From Liolophura sinensis (taxonomy: Eukaryota > Mollusca > Polyplacophora > Chitonida > Chitonidae), in assembly GCF_032854445.1 (NCBI RefSeq), contig NC_088302.1, forward strand, positions 51,366,046 to 51,430,045: DNA of 64,000 nt, read 5' to 3'. The notes beneath the pieces are model-generated. The model saw only the letters and a program-made list of their open reading frames with translations. It was not told the origin of the DNA and made no database searches. Shown here one piece after another: positions 47,335 through 60,242 of the stretch. Within the stretch, counting starts at the first letter, position 1. Each line of letters opens with the position of its first letter. The position numbers were made by a program, and so were the translations under genes.

Positions 47335-50147
47335 ATGTGCAGTACCACATTAATACCACGGGCGAGATACACGAATTTGACATCAGGACTTTGTTTTCCA
47401 GGCTCTTCTGTATTATCCTTTGTGACTAGACAACTGACGAATAACAGTGACGTCACGGAAGACTGTTCACCGCTACGTCTGGCGATAGAAGACGACCATA
47501 TTGAAGGTGTGCAAAGTGTGTTGGATATCCCTGGATTAGATGTCAACTTACTGGAGAAAGAGTATTTGAGGAGAGAGTAAGACTTTAAGATATTGTATAT
47601 AATATGATGTACATGTCTGTAATATGATATATATCTGACATATAGTTTGCCTCTTTAATGTGATTTATGTGTGTGTTTCAATTTGGTATGTTATGGCTGT
47701 ATTATGATGTACCTCTGAAATGTGATATATGTGTTTAATATGGTGTAATATGGTGCATGTGTGTATTATGGTGTATATTTGCAATACCGTATGTCAAAAA
47801 GTGGTTGAGATGTTCGTCATTAGGTTAATATGAAGATTGTTTTGTTTACCGTTAACAAACAAGTAGCCTCGATTATATAAAGTTTTACGCTAGTTTTCAA
47901 TTTTTCATTAATTAACGTATGGTTCGTATTTTACGTCAACAGGGAGATGTGGAGGAGTGCATTAGATGTGGCTGTGACAGGCAGAAATGAAACAACTGTG
48001 AGCCTTCTCTGTGAGGCCGGGGCAGACGTTAATTGCCCAAATTCACTCGGGTAAGTCAGGTCTGTGGATGGTCGTGGGTGAAGATGAGACAGGATCGTGT
48101 TCTTGGTCGTGGGTCAGCATTGTGTCGGTTGTGGGTCAAGATCGTGTCTTTGGCCGTGGGTCAAGATCGCCGTCTTGGTCGTGGGTCAGGATTGTGTATT
48201 TGGTCGTGTGTCAGAATTGTGGCCTTGGTCGTGGGTCAGAATCGTGACCTTGGTCGAGGGTCAGAATCGTGTCGGTTGTGGACCAGCATTGTGCCCTTTG
48301 TCATGGGTCAGAATCGTGACGGTGGTGGGTCAGAATCTTGTCCTTGGTAGCGGGTCAGAATCGTGTCTGTTGTGGGTCAGGATCGTGTCGGTTGTGGGTC
48401 GTGATTATGGTCCTGGTCGTGGGTCAGAATCTTGTCTTTGATCGTCGGTCAGGGTCGTGGCTTTGATCGTGGTCTTGATTGTGGGTCAGAATCGTGTCGG
48501 TTATCGACCATGATCGTGTCTTTGACCGTGCTTCAGGATTATGGCCCTGGTCGTGAGTGCGGATCGTGTCCTTGGTCGTAGGTTAGGATCGTGGTTGTGG
48601 CCTTGGCCGTGGGTCAAGATCGTGTCCTTGGTCGTGGGTCAGAATCGTGTCGGTTATGGGTCAAGATCGTGTCCTTGGTCGTGGGTCAGAATTGTGGTCC
48701 TCCTCGTGGATTAGGATTATGGACTTGGTCGTAGGTCAGGGTCGTGGCCTTGGCTGTGGGTCAGGATCGGCCGTGGGTCAGAATCGTAACATTGGTCTTG
48801 GGACAGGATCAAGACCTTGGTAATGGATCAGGAACGTATCGGTCGTAGGTGACGATCATGATCTTGGTCGTTTGTCAGAATTATGATTGTAGTCAGGATC
48901 AAAGCAAATCGGTCCAACCAATTCTTACTTAACTCCGTACGCGTAGGTGTGATAATAAATCGATGACGTATTTCATAAAAACTTTTGTGCAACTTAAGAG
49001 AGAAGCTATTTTTGGCACAATTTCGGCCCGGGTTATTTTGACCATCATTGTACACCTTCTTCAAACAGGCAAACACCATTCCACACAGCTTGTCACCAAG
49101 GCGAGGTGAGACTAGTCCGACTGCTACTGAAGTGGTCCGCGGACGTAAACCTATGTGACGACAGCGGGAAAACGCCGCTATGCATTGCGGCGGGAAATGA
49201 TCATAAGGAGGTGCTAGAGGAATTGCTGAGGAGCGGTAAGAAGTAACACATTTTGTTCAAAAACATTATTCATTGTTATATACAGTGTTTGTGTCGTGAA
49301 GAACACGTGCGATGTTGAAACTGATGCATGGAACTTTTTCTTTGCAGGAGGTGATCCAAATAAGGCAGGGGTACCGGTCAAGGATTTGAAGAGATGTTCT
49401 CATCCACTCCACATTGCTGCCCACCAGGGACATTCAGACATCGTGGATATCTTGTGTAAGCAGAAGGGCATACGGATAGACCAGCTTGACGGCGTTCTCA
49501 AAACGCCTTTGATGTATGGATGTGAAGCAGGAAATATACGAGTGGTCCAGACTTTGTTATCGGCGGGAGCCAGCGTGAACCGTCGTGATAAACACGGGCG
49601 GGTGCCTTTAGCACACGTCTTGTTTTCCAACATGCGTCCGATTTTGCGCCATCAGGACACAGATTTGTTTGTATCCAACAAACATTCCGCAGAGACTTTA
49701 GCGGTGCTGATGGAAACTGGTGCTAATCCCAACGTACCTGATAACTTCGGTCTGACAGCAGCGCAGTACAGTGTTATGTTAGCAGGCCAGTGGAATTTAG
49801 CCGTGTTGTTCTTCTACCATGGCGCCGAGATGTTGTCAAAACGGCTACAGCCGAATCTTTTAGCTGACTGGACAGATTTGGCTAACGTAAAACGTCTAGC
49901 CGAATTGTCTCCGGAATTCCGGCCATTCGCGGAAAAAGTTTTGCGTGAATATTCCAAGAGACTCTCTGAGGCGGAACGTGGATCTCTGAGAAAGTGTTTG
50001 CGGGCTCCCTCGCGCCTAAAGGATATGTGTCGATGTGTGATACGGCTATGTTTACAGACAAACACGGAGTCCTCCATATTCCCGCTCACTGAGCGCCTAC
50101 CACTGCCAACGTTTCTTCAACAGTTCTTACGTTATGAAAATTCCTGA
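47335..50147 (+). CDS. Ankyrin repeat and SOCS box protein (ASB family), 4 exons
   Basis: Exons are 47335-47576, 47943-48050, 49069-49235 and 49348-50147, with GT-AG ends and matching phases (2, 2, 1), giving 438 residues. About eight ankyrin repeats can be read, for example SALDVAVTGRNETTVSLLCE, TPFHTACHQGEVRLVRLLLK, TPLCIAAGNDHKEVLEELLR, HPLHIAAHQGHSDIVDILCK and TPLMYGCEAGNIRVVQTLL. The C-terminus, RLKDMCRCVIRLCLQ to LPLPTFLQQFLRYEN, fits a SOCS box: BC box with LxxxC, then the LPLP Cullin-5 part. Family role: substrate receptor of an Elongin B/C-Cullin 5 ubiquitin ligase. The substrate is unknown and I cannot assign a paralogue. The start is uncertain: TTTTCCAG at 47394-47401 could instead be an acceptor, with the first exon farther upstream. 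AATAAA at 50488-50493 is a candidate poly(A) signal. Confidence 0.88.
47585..47795. repeat. AT-rich degenerate repeat in ASB intron 1
   Basis: Loose copies of TAATATGATGTACATGTCTG-like sequence, mostly TATG and TGTG motifs. Confidence 0.5.
48060..48885. repeat. ~25-bp minisatellite filling ASB intron 2
   Basis: About 33 imperfect units of the type GTGGGTCAGAATCGTGTCCT followed by TGGTC. The first recognisable unit begins within 20 bases of the splice donor at 48051. Strong strand asymmetry: the plus strand is G/T-rich. Open frames with WVRIV- and SESC-type repeats are by-products. Confidence 0.92.
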
Positions 50148-51030
50148 TCATAGACATGGGCCCATTTCTTAAAATTATTCTGGGATTTTTTTGGTAGTTC
50201 ATAGACATATACTGTATTACACTGGCGTCAAATTAAGTATTTCTTCCTTAGAAAGTAAGGGTAGCGTGAATAACCGATTTTACTAGAGTACCATACGTTG
50301 TGTAAAGACTTAATGAGCCTCTCCCCCAAACTATATAATCTGTCACCGAAACATGCTGGTACCTGTTGTTACTATTTACACTTCAAAGGAGAACTATTGT
50401 GCTCACCTGTAAATGCCCTAGGTGACTAAGCCGGCTCATCTTGCTCGTTGGTGATAAAGAACTGAAAGTATTTGCATGAACAGTTCGAATAAAACCGTAA
50501 CTGAGGTAAATTGACAAGAGGCTATATTTGATTAATTACATATAATCATTGGCCAACTATCCCACTGTCGTCGATGTAACATTGCTTCTGTGACGAAAAA
50601 CCACGATCGCTCATTCGTGCATTTAGTGCAGTAAACACACTGTCGAAGAACAGCAACTCTGTTATACATATCAGTCGGGTGAAAAAATGTCTGGCTGGCT
50701 GACGTGTGCGGTAAATCAATAACTTATCGACTCTTATATACAGTCACTGCATGGAAAATGCGTAAAAATTAAAAATTTTTCTGGCAACTGGTATTCAAGA
50801 TCGATAAGATAAGTTCAATAATATAACACTTCTGTCTGTTTTTTTTGGCATTGATTTCATCAATATGCAATTGGCAACTGTTTCCTGTAGCCAGAACCAC
50901 GCAAGGCAGATTTGTCAGCTGACTTTATTAATAGCATTAAATATTTTGTTATTGTTTTAATAAGTTTACAAGATAAACTGCCAAATTTATGAAGAATGAG
51001 GTTTATTTATTTATTTATATTTTATTGGGT
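50148..51030. other. 3' flank of ASB gene
   Basis: It holds the probable 3' UTR to about 50510. Beyond that nothing is recognised except a TTTATTTATTTAT tract at 51002. Confidence 0.4.
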
Positions 51031-51034
51031 TTTC

Positions 51035-51325
51035 ACGCAAGAGTGTCTGGTGCAAACCGGAGTGCCTGGAGTGAACCGGAGTTTCTAGTGCAATTAGGAG
51101 CGCCTGAAGTGAACCGGAGTGTCTGGTGCAAACCGGAGTGCTTGGAGTAAACCGGAATGTCTGGTTCAAACCGGAGGGTCTGGAGTGAACCGAAGTGCCT
51201 GGAGTGAACCGGGGTGCCTGAAGTAGCCCGGAGTGCTTGAGTGAACCGGAATATCTGGAGTGAACCGAAGTGTCTGGTGCAAACCTGAGTGCCTGGAGTG
51301 AACTGGAGTGCCTGGAGTGAACAAT
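51035..51325. repeat. ~19-21-bp minisatellite
   Basis: About 14 units of the type GAGTGCCTGGAGTGAACCG, with variants carrying GTCTGGTGCAAACCG. Confidence 0.88.
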
Positions 51326-51742
51326 CTCATTGATCTAAGCCCCCGAGACCCGTGACACGCGGATATGCGCGAGATTTGCACCGCCCTCGTGTCACGGGAC
51401 GAGATGTCCTCATCCAGCGTCAATAGTATTTCCCATAAAAAACTGTCATGAAGCTTATCTTCTTAAGTCAATCAAATGAGATAAGCAAATGGCGTGCTTT
51501 GTTTGTTTTTGGTTTACAGGGGAGAACAGTGCAGTTAGGAAGTTATTAGTTCGAACTGAAGGTAAATCCACCGAATCATGCAGAAAACGAGAGAATCAGT
51601 TGATCATTTTGTCATTTGCCAATATGATTTTTATTTAATTGTTGCTGGGTTCTACGGTGGCGGTCAGTGCTATGAGAAGAACAAACCAGTGAGCCCGAGA
51701 CAAACAACAGTCTTATGAAGTGGAAATCCTGGCTTTCTTCCA

Positions 51743-52306
51743 TGTTTGAGACGGGCAATCTTGACTGATAAAAAATGCCTAATAGGAGAGAATATTTCAG
51801 AAACATTTTATTCAGTGTGCACTTCGTGACAGAGAGCTCGTTAATCAGTTCGGCAGCTGGTAATCAGCTGTGAAAAAGGCAGAAATATAGTACATCAGAA
51901 CGGTGATACGGAATCAAATGCACATCGTACACACCTGTACTATGTAATAAGTGGCTAAATCAAATAATAGTCAATTAAACCAAGATAACTGTACCAAAAT
52001 AGACAACGAAATTTCTCCATCATATTACATTAAATAACAGACAAAGATATACTGTCATTATCTCGAAAATCTTATGAAGGTATGCAGCATCAAGATCGTC
52101 CAAGATCTGGCGTAAATGTAAATTTATCCACTAAAGCAACCCGTCAAATTTTCTGGTATACAAATCAACGTAACAAAATACGTGTAGATCAATTCGATTA
52201 ATCCAATATAATGTCAGTTCACAGGGAACAACTCTTATATTGTATGATCAATGCACATTACTGAACATACGCCACAACAGGGCTATATATGACTCAAATC
52301 ACTGCA
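51743..52306 (-). repeat. BEL 3' LTR
   Basis: It aligns with 61197-61733. The low-coordinate end matches TG[TG]TTGAGA[CG]GG and the high-coordinate end CAAATCACTGC. Borders are good to a few bases. Confidence 0.72.
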
Positions 52307-52649
52307 ATACCCCAGTCATTTAAGACGTGCTTAGCCAGGTCAAAGAATTACATGAAAATAAATGCATTATCACATTCTGTGAACTTCTCAGTCAAAAACT
52401 CAAAGAAAATATCTCCTAGTTATGACACAAAACATAACATAACTAACACTGAACTCAAGAGAATACTATGCACTCATTACTCTATTGAAAACAAGAGTTG
52501 TGGAAATATAATAGACTAGCAGATTTACTGAATGAAAAATATGCATATAAGACATTGACTTGACACAAAATAAAGTAAAATTCGACATTACCAGAAGAGT
52601 AAATCTCCTGGCATTTATTGTACAAATTTGATAAGTTTCTTTCAGTGCA

Positions 52650-53539
52650 GCAGTGCATTATTGATCAGTGTGCAGCTCACCAAAGTGGGAATGTACTCCC
52701 GAACATATCTTCTCCAGAATTGATGACCCATGGTTTGGATGTACTCGAAACGCCTGTATAGGTTTCTCGTCTCTTCGAAAGGACCTTGAGGTAAACTTGA
52801 TCTGGCACGTTCTAACAGTTAGGGGTCAGTGATAGAGGTTCTACTGGCTTATTTGCTGCATATCCAAGAGGTCTTGAATTTACCAAAGACTCGAATTCAG
52901 AAAATGCTGTCGACAAGCATTAGCATGGTTTATCAGACTTTCATGGAGTCCCTCCAGATGAGAACTCATAGATGGGATGAATTTCCATCTTGAACGATAC
53001 TGAGATGCAAAGTCTTGGACTTCCTCTTAGCTGTCCTGTATGAATTTTCTCAGTTCCTTGTGGGCTCCCACAAAAGATGCTCTATTATCAGATATAAAGG
53101 TACTCGGCCATCCGTGATGCGACGCAAATCTACAGAGTGCATGAACAAAGGCTTGCGTTGACACCCCATCAACAATTTTTAAGTAAAAGGCTCTTACCGT
53201 AGCGCATGTAAATATAGCGCTCCACGCTTTCTGTGATTTGTTACGTCCATATTTCAGCTTGGAAGGACCGGATAGGTCAACTCCTGTCACTGTGAATGGT
53301 GGCGTACAAACTTTCACCCTTTCAGGAGGAAGATCGACCACTAGGGTAGAGTATGGAACCAGACAGACAATACAGTCCGTTACAAAGGATCTTGCAAGGT
53401 TACATCCTCTGACGATCCAGAATTTTCTTCGGTTTTCGCACAACGTCCTTTCTGCTCCGAAATGTCCTATTTTCGAATGTGTTTCTCGCATGATCAGTTT
53501 CCATACTTCATGTTTGGCTGAAAGAAGAAAAGGTTGCAC
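52650..53539 (-). pseudogene. BEL/Pao integrase
   Basis: The open part 53539-53027 has LLSAKHEVWKLIMRETH and CENRRKFWIVRG (zinc domain), TVTGVDLSGPSKLK with the first Asp, and TFISDNRASFVGA with the second. After a stop the sequence continues with frameshifts (YIQTMGHQFWRRYVREYI matches the usual FWKRWxxEYL end). Confidence 0.8.
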
Positions 53540-53698
53540 TTAGTCATACTTTAGTGAAGAGCTTCGGAGTCTGCCATCAACTCGGATAAGTCCATCTTCT
53601 AGGAATGGCAATTCGTTTCGACAGGTGCCCTTCCAGTTCAACATATCACTTTGAGCTGACGCAATCCAGTAACATTCAGCTCTTTCAGTTTGTTCGGC

Positions 53699-54247
53699 TT
53701 ACAATGCAACTGTCCAACACCTCTCTATTCTAGTGTTCAGCTTCTTGAGGATACCCACGTTGTGACAGAATCGCAACACATACTGGCTTTGACTCTTTCT
53801 TTTCAGTGTCATCAGCTGCGGTTTTTGTGACATTGGCTGGCCACTCAGCTTCGATTTGGCGAAGGAAATTCGGACCGTCCTTCCATCTACCATTGATTTC
53901 ATCAAGAGACAAACCTCTGCTAAGATTTGATTTGTCGGTACCAGTCTCCACGTATCCGGCTGCCAAGTCGACTGGGTTTCTGAAATGAGCACTCCAACTA
54001 ATGCCTTAAGCGCTTCAGACTCAGACCGAATCCATTGTAAGACGACCTGAAAATCTGTCCAAAGAACCACTCTGGGCGGCTTTAATCTGAATTCAGCTGC
54101 AAGGGTTTTCGCTAGTCTTGCAGCAATGAGAGCTCTCGTATGCTTTAAGCGGGAAAAAGTCTGACGTAAAGGCGTGACACGTGCCTTAACTGAAGCCAGA
54201 CGATCTTCTCTTCCTGGCATATGTTGTCTGCAATACAAGCAAAGCAT
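53699..54247 (-). pseudogene. BEL/Pao RNase H region
   Basis: ASVKARVTPLRQ, RALIAARLAKTLAAEF and RVVLWTDFQVVLQWIRSESE correspond to the RNase H segment (KSRVAPL, LELxAAxLxARL, WTDSxxVLxWI) of BEL elements. It ends abruptly at 54250, where the nested insertion begins. Confidence 0.78.
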
Positions 54248-54249
54248 TG

Positions 54250-55082
54250 GAGATTATCTTTCCACGACAAAGATAAAGTAAGCATATGCTATCATTTAGA
54301 TTTACACAGGATTTCACGTAGTTTCTTGCCTCCACGGTAGCCAGTTAGAGGACGAAGAGGAAATATTTCATTAGAGTCTTTATTTCCTTTGATCAGATGC
54401 CAGTATTTATTCTAGAATATCGTCCTCGGTAAGAGATACACTGGGGGGGGGGGGGGGGGGGGGGTTGATAAACCAAGGCGTTTAGCCCTAGCCTTATATT
54501 TATTTGATTTATTTGATTGGTGTTTTACGCTGTACTCAAGAATATTTCACTTATACGACAGCATTATGGTGGGTGCATTTCGTGCTGAGCAAGTGTGCTT
54601 CAGTCACGTAGATTAACTCGACCTTGTGAGCTTCGAGCTATCTCATCCTGAGATAGGCAGTAGACAGTACTAAGCTTAGCGGGCTAGGATTGAGTACCCA
54701 GAATTCAGAGATAAAACTGATCCAGTAAGCCACACCCAAAGTTTAACTGGGGTAGACTCAGACTGGACCCTGTCCATTACAGCAAGCTGTGTTAATTATT
54801 ACATGACTAAAAGATACAGCTCTGCATATAAGTGAATGGTTGTCATAGTATTGGAGATTGGTTCAATCTATACATGATTATGTTTACAGTGTTTCGGGTA
54901 TGTTTGGCAAGTAATGCTCACGTCTACCCTCATCAGGAGTCCACGACAAAGATAGGTTGGCATTTGCTATAATTTGGATTTACGCAGAATTTCGTGTAGG
55001 TTCTTGCCTCTACGGTAGCCGATTAGAGGGCGAAAAGGAAATATTTCCTTAGAATCTTTATTTGGGTTGATTTGCACTGGCG
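54250..55082. repeat. Pair of ~135-bp direct repeats inside the BEL element
   Basis: 54259-54395 and 54948-55082 share CCACGACAAAGATA, TTCTTGCCTC.ACGGTAGCC and GGAAATATTTC.TTAGA.TCTTTAT. The spacer includes a run of about 18 G at 54445 and a SINE fragment. Origin unknown. Confidence 0.7.
54505..54578 (-). mobile_element. SINE family 1 tail fragment
   Basis: TTTGATTGGTGTTTTACGCT and CTTATACGACAGCATTATGG are the reversed tail and part of the body. Confidence 0.75.
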
Positions 55083-55388
55083 TTTTTTGGCCCAAAGTGC
55101 CGATGCGCGCCAAAACTTGGCGTCATTGAAAGTGCTTTTAACGTAGACAATATACAAAAGAGGGGTATATTATTTTAACCTTAACCAGGTATTTTTCATT
55201 TAACTCTGGAAAAAAAGTTAATACTAGTGCTATGGATATTGTAGCTTTACCGGACGAATTTTGGGCTTGATGACTATAGAAGAAAAGAAAAGAAATAAAA
55301 AAGATTTGTAAGGGGTCATTATTTACTATAATGACCATTACTTAATGTAATTATATAATCCATGCATACACTATAAAAGGGGGTGGGG

Positions 55389-55661
55389 GCTCCGTGGCTC
55401 AGTCGGTTAGCGCGCTAGCGCGCTAGCGCAGCGTAATGACCCAGGAGCCTCTCACCAATACGGTCGCTGTGAGTTCAAGTCCAGCTCATGCTGGCTTTCT
55501 CTCCGGCCGTAAGTGGGAAGGTCTGCCAGCAACCTGCGGATGGTCGTGGGTTTCCCCCGGGCTGTGCCCGGTTTCCACCCACCATAATGCTGGCCGCCGT
55601 CGTATAAGTGAAATATTCTTGAGGACGGCGTAAAACACCAATCAAAAAAAAAAAAAAAAAA
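55389..55661 (+). mobile_element. SINE family 1, full-length copy
   Basis: Head GGCTCCGTGGCTCAGTCGGT, with a small duplication of CGCGCTAG; B box GTGAGTTCAAGTCC; body; tail AAAACACCAATC with a run of about 18 A. ATAAAAG on both sides may be the target duplication. This is the best-preserved member here, so probably the youngest. Confidence 0.93.
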
Positions 55662-56431
55662 ACGATAAAAGTGACAGGTGTATGGATTAAGGAGATTGTC
55701 GGGAAAGGTGGGCGTTAGAAAATTTAACATGTTATAACATATATGGAACACAGAATATGGTATAGGAAGAGCTGGACAGCATACATAGATAATACAGAGG
55801 CAAAAACAGTCAAAGTGTTAGCTCATATCAGTTTCATATGGGTAAAAGCAACAACCACTACCATAAAAGCGACAGACAGATGAGTCCAAACATGCTAACG
55901 CTAATAAATATACATTCATATTATTATTAATACTCAGGCAAATATATTTACACAATCATTGGATTTAGAACAGATGCTGAGGTAAAATAACGAAGGGCAA
56001 TGGAGCGTAAGCCCCGGTAAAGAATACGACGAGCTTTAGAGTACCGGGTACACGTAAATGAAAGATGGGCAATATCATCAATATCATTAACTAGGCATAT
56101 ACGTAATGATAATGGCGAATTTACCAAAACAGAATGATTATACTCATGGAAAAACCTCCCCTAATCAGATTCATCCCATTGCCGTTGCCAAATATCCACA
56201 AACTTAGGTGTAACATAACTCATAATTTCATTAATGTTTAAAGGCACATGAAAGGATATATTAAAAAGGGATGAAGCTTTCTTCGCCAGGGAGTCTGCCA
56301 TCTCGTTCCCAACAATGGCCTGCAAGGAAGATAAAGAATCGGTAAGTATAACAGCCCTAGAAGGCTTTAGGAAGATATAGACGAAGATATATTCTTTGAT
56401 CTCAAACTAAATAGTAACCCAGCATTACTAT

Positions 56432-57718
56432 TTAAGTCATGCAAGTTGTCATATAAGGAAGGTTGAAGCTAACGAGACTAAGCATTATTAACCGAACATT
56501 TGAGCCTGAAAAGAACTTTAGGGTGCACAGACGCCGACGGATAGGCAATGGCCACCCGTTACAGAATACCTGCAGCAGGTTGTGTGGTGTGGTGCGCATG
56601 CCTCCTGTACATATCCGCAGCGCTGCGCACTGAACAGAATCTAATTTTTTAAAGTGTAATGTAAGCAGGATCATAGGCTTCACAACAATAATCAAGTCTG
56701 GTACGAATAAGAAAACGATATAGCAGTAGTAATGATTTTTTGTCAGCCCCCCCCCCCCCCCTCCAAGATTTGCCCGAAACACACCTCATTAAATTTAGAA
56801 CTTCATTACATCTTGTTATCCAATAATCAATATGTCTACCCCAAGTAAGCATATTATCAAATATAACCCCGAGATACTTAAAAGAAGAGGAGACTTTGAT
56901 CACTGAGTTATTAAGAGTCAGACAAACATTATCAGTATGGAGCCGTGTAAACACAATAGCGTCTGTTTTAACAGAAGAAAACTTGAACCCCCAGTCCCGG
57001 CTCCGTTTCATTATATCATCTAGACCTTGCTGAATATGCTTTGCACAAGAGGCAAGGGACCTAGAACAAAACCACATGGATTTATCATCAGCGAAAAGCG
57101 AGCTTTAATAAAGCGTCCGGAAAGGAAATCTTTCAAAAAACCCAACATTTCCCCACCAATACCAATATTACGTAGCTTAATTAACACCCCAGTCCTCCAA
57201 ACCATATCGTACGCTTTTTCTATATCGAGAAACACGGCAAGTAGATAAGCTTTATATTTAAAAGAGTGTCTAATGGAGGTTTCTAAATTAACCACATGGT
57301 CAGTAGTACAACGTTTGTTTCTAAAACCGCTCTGTACTGGACTAAGTATATTGTGTTTCTCCAAAAACCACATCAATCTAGAATTTATCATACGCTCCTT
57401 GACCTTACAGAGACAGGACGTGAGGGCTTTTGGCGTGTACGAAGATGTGAACGAGGGGTCTTTACCTGGTTTAGCAACGGGCACAACAATTGCCGTTTTC
57501 CATTTAACAGGGAGTTTCATATTAAACCAAACTTTATTGTAGAGCAATAGTAATATAGTCATACAGTGATATGGAAAATTATACAACATGAAGTACGTAA
57601 TAATATCCTCACCCGGTGACGAATCCGAACATGAAGATAAGGCGTACTTTAATTCTAGTAAAGAAAAATCATTGTTAATTGGCATGTCATCAAAAAGAAT
57701 ATAATTAAAAGGATGCAT
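56432..57718 (-). pseudogene. LINE reverse transcriptase (nested element)
   Basis: 57718-57020 has LPVKWKTAIVVPVAKPGKDP, SPVQSGFRNKRCTTDHVVNL and AVFLDIEKAYDMVWRTGVLI. A frameshift near 57090 leads to the catalytic box FADDKSMWFC and then to RDWGFKFSSVKTDAIVFTR, FKYLGVIFDNMLTWGRHI and LRICTGGMRTTP. Confidence 0.85.
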
Positions 57719-57733
57719 TTCTTCAATATTTTT

Positions 57734-58660
57734 CTAATGGGATATAAACTCAGGAGAATAATTATTTGAACTGGAAACGAAAGAGAAACTGTCTGTCAAA
57801 ATATTGGTTTTGTTAATATTAGTAACATAATTACTACTATTATGAACAATAGTTGGGGTGTTATTTGATTTTCTTTTACCTTTAATCGAATTTATTTTAT
57901 TCCAGATTTCTTTGGTATTTGTATTTTGAGATAAATTCGAACAGTATTGTAGCCAGTGATCTCTCTTAATCGCCCGCTGTGCTACAGCTTTAGCTCGTTT
58001 AAATAACACAATGTCTTGGTATAGGCGAGTGCGTTTTGCACGATTTTTTAAACGTTTCCGATTTTTTTACAGCATTAGAACAATTGTCGTTCCACAAAGG
58101 AACAGATATTTTACTAGACACCTTACCTGAAGATTTAGGAATACACTTTTATGCAGCCATATCGATAGCATTAAGTACATTATCTGCAAATATATCAACA
58201 TCATTATTATACATATTATGAGAAAACCACCTAATACATTCTTCTTTATATACATGCCAGTTTGCCCTTTTCACACACCATCTGGGAGGCTGGCCTACGG
58301 AATTCACATGATGGTCTATATTACAGGTGACTAGAACTGGTAAGTGGTCGTTAGGACAAGGGCTTATGGTATCCACCCACCAATTAAAAGACAGACCTAT
58401 ATCTGCTGAGGAAAGAGTAAGGTCTAAATAAGACAGATTACCGGAATGAAATTCGTTGTTGTGCTACCCCATAAGTGTCCGTAAGCGTTAAAATCCCCAC
58501 ATAAGATATAAGTGCTATTGATATAAGATATAAGAGTATCAAAATCGCTTCTATCAATATGGTTGTTAATATATCAACCATATACCTATAAAATACCCAG
58601 GGTAAGTAAAATCCATATGTCGCTTTAAATAACTTTCTTGAAGACATATAACATGAGGAG
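57734..58660 (-). pseudogene. LINE endonuclease and linker (nested element)
   Basis: The apurinic-endonuclease-like motifs QES, GDFNAYGHLWGS and NDHLPVL occur in this order on the minus strand but in different frames. The linker KRDHWLQYCSNLSQNTNTKE with EIWNKINSIKG follows at 58009-57734. Confidence 0.75.
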
Positions 58661-58843
58661 TAGGCTTAAGATTTTGAATATAACAAGTAGCCAAGGGCAA
58701 GTCATTAAATATGTGGGCAGAGCGCGGACCTCAGCGAGAACAGTAGCTGATTTCGCAGAGGAAGACAAAACTATCAGCGGATTTGTGTTTCTACATGCAC
58801 TGTTTTTCTGGAATAGCCTGGTCATTACCACGCTAAGCATACA

Positions 58844-59122
58844 TTATCTAGCATGAGACATAAGCTCAAGGAAATCCGCAACAGACGTACACCAGTAAAG
58901 GTTGTTCGATAGCGTGCATTCGGGGAGCAGCCTGAAAAGCATGCTTGGTGCAATGCATGGCTGGAGTGTCATGGGCTGAAATGACTCTGGGAGGCAGATT
59001 TGCATTGACCTCTTGGAGGTGTTTCCCATTAACGCTACCTTGTCCTCACGGAAGCGAATTAGTACTCCAAGCAGATTGCCTATCAGGCAAGGTCCTTTGT
59101 ACAACATACAGTTTAATGACAC
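58844..59122 (-). pseudogene. BEL/Pao reverse transcriptase, front part
   Basis: [20 protein letters not shown] with VALMGN matches the GPDLxNSLxGVLLRFR..VALxAD segment of BEL RTs. The catalytic box that should follow is missing because of the nested insertion and loss. Confidence 0.7.
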
Positions 59123-59229
59123 GCCCTTGTCCTTTCACCCTAGATCAAAGATCACCCTAGATCAAAGATCACCCTCTAAGGTGTACTGACTTTGCCAGGT
59201 CTGTAGACTCCTTGACACGGAAGATAGTA

Positions 59230-60122
59230 TGCCGGTTTATTGGCTGCTTCCTCTTCTGAGAGCTGGGTAGTCCGACAACTCTTAAGATATTCACCTATTG
59301 CTTCTTCATACAGTTCAGCTTTCTTAGGATCCTTTTACAACCTTCGTTCAAGTGACACCAACCGTTTTTTCCGCCGAAGGATAGTTGATTGGAAGTTATC
59401 CTGGATCTTGTTTCCACGAAAGTCTCGTCACATAGCAACCTCTAATCCGCTGACACGATTCTTGAAATAAATTATTTGGTCAGTAGAAATGGCCTCTTTA
59501 CCACAGTGCCAGTCTACTCCATGGATCCCAAACGTCTCCATCGTATAGAACGTTTCCATATCGATATTTTGAACGAAAGCGATCGAGTATACCGAGGAAG
59601 CCCGCTTAGTTGTATCCGATTCCATCACACACCACCCTAATGCAGTTCGCTTAGCCACAGCTTCCTGTGGCTAAGCCTGGTTTCCTCATCTACATGAAGG
59701 TGTGAGTACTGAACCCCCAAGGATTAACTCCAATGGTCAGGCTTGATGTGGAAAATCCACATCTGCTAAATGTGCGTGAAACTTAAGCCAAGCTCTGATC
59801 AAGGACGGAAAGCTGAGTATTGTCTTCTCATTCTCATGAGTCTCAATGGGACCTCCTGTCAAAGAACAGAGGACACATTTAACCATACGACTTTGTGGCT
59901 GAGCTATCGTTTACTTTGGAGACCTATAGCTTTGGCAAACTCACGTCGAATGAAAGTTATCGATGAGAACGTTTCCCTCAGGTGTTCTACCAGTAGCTGA
60001 ACGGAAATAATTCGAACAACTGGCATGAATCCGTCACACTCAAGGACAGAACCGATGCCGCTTGCTGAGGGAGGATCGGCCTGCAAGAGAATGTGATGGA
60101 AACGAGCGTATTCTTCCTTCAC
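59230..60122 (-). pseudogene. BEL/Pao protease region
   Basis: Two broken frames (60122-59904 and 59658-59428). AKRTALGWCV fits the end of the protease and start of the RT region in BEL elements. The active site is not readable in one frame. Assigned by position and this motif. Confidence 0.5.
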
Positions 60123-60242
60123 GCATTTCTTCTTCGATCGACATTCCGAAAAAGTATGTCCTCGAACCAGGTGCGAAAAACAAAGTCGGTGTTTCTTCGC
60201 ACATTCTGTCCGCTCGTCTACGCTCGAGTCCTTAAAAGTAGG

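Larger units (their letters stand above)
55900..58860 (-). mobile_element. I/Jockey-type LINE nested in the BEL element
   Basis: Reading on the minus strand: endonuclease (HVICLQESYL near 58650, YILCGDFNAYGHLWGS near 58480, then NDHLPVLVT), linker, reverse transcriptase (57718-57020 and 57100-56432) and an RNase H end (IVGNEMADSLAKKAS near 56300). Frames are broken several times. The 3' border is not clear and may extend past the SINE at 55389. Confidence 0.8.

Noticed and set aside
48011..48441. Open frames with WVRIV/SESC repeats, possibly a repeat protein
   Set aside because: They come from the intronic 25-bp minisatellite of the ASB gene.
51323..51423. Palindrome CGTGACACG..CGTGTCACG as a transposon end
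   Set aside because: The arms are short and no second end or target duplication is visible.
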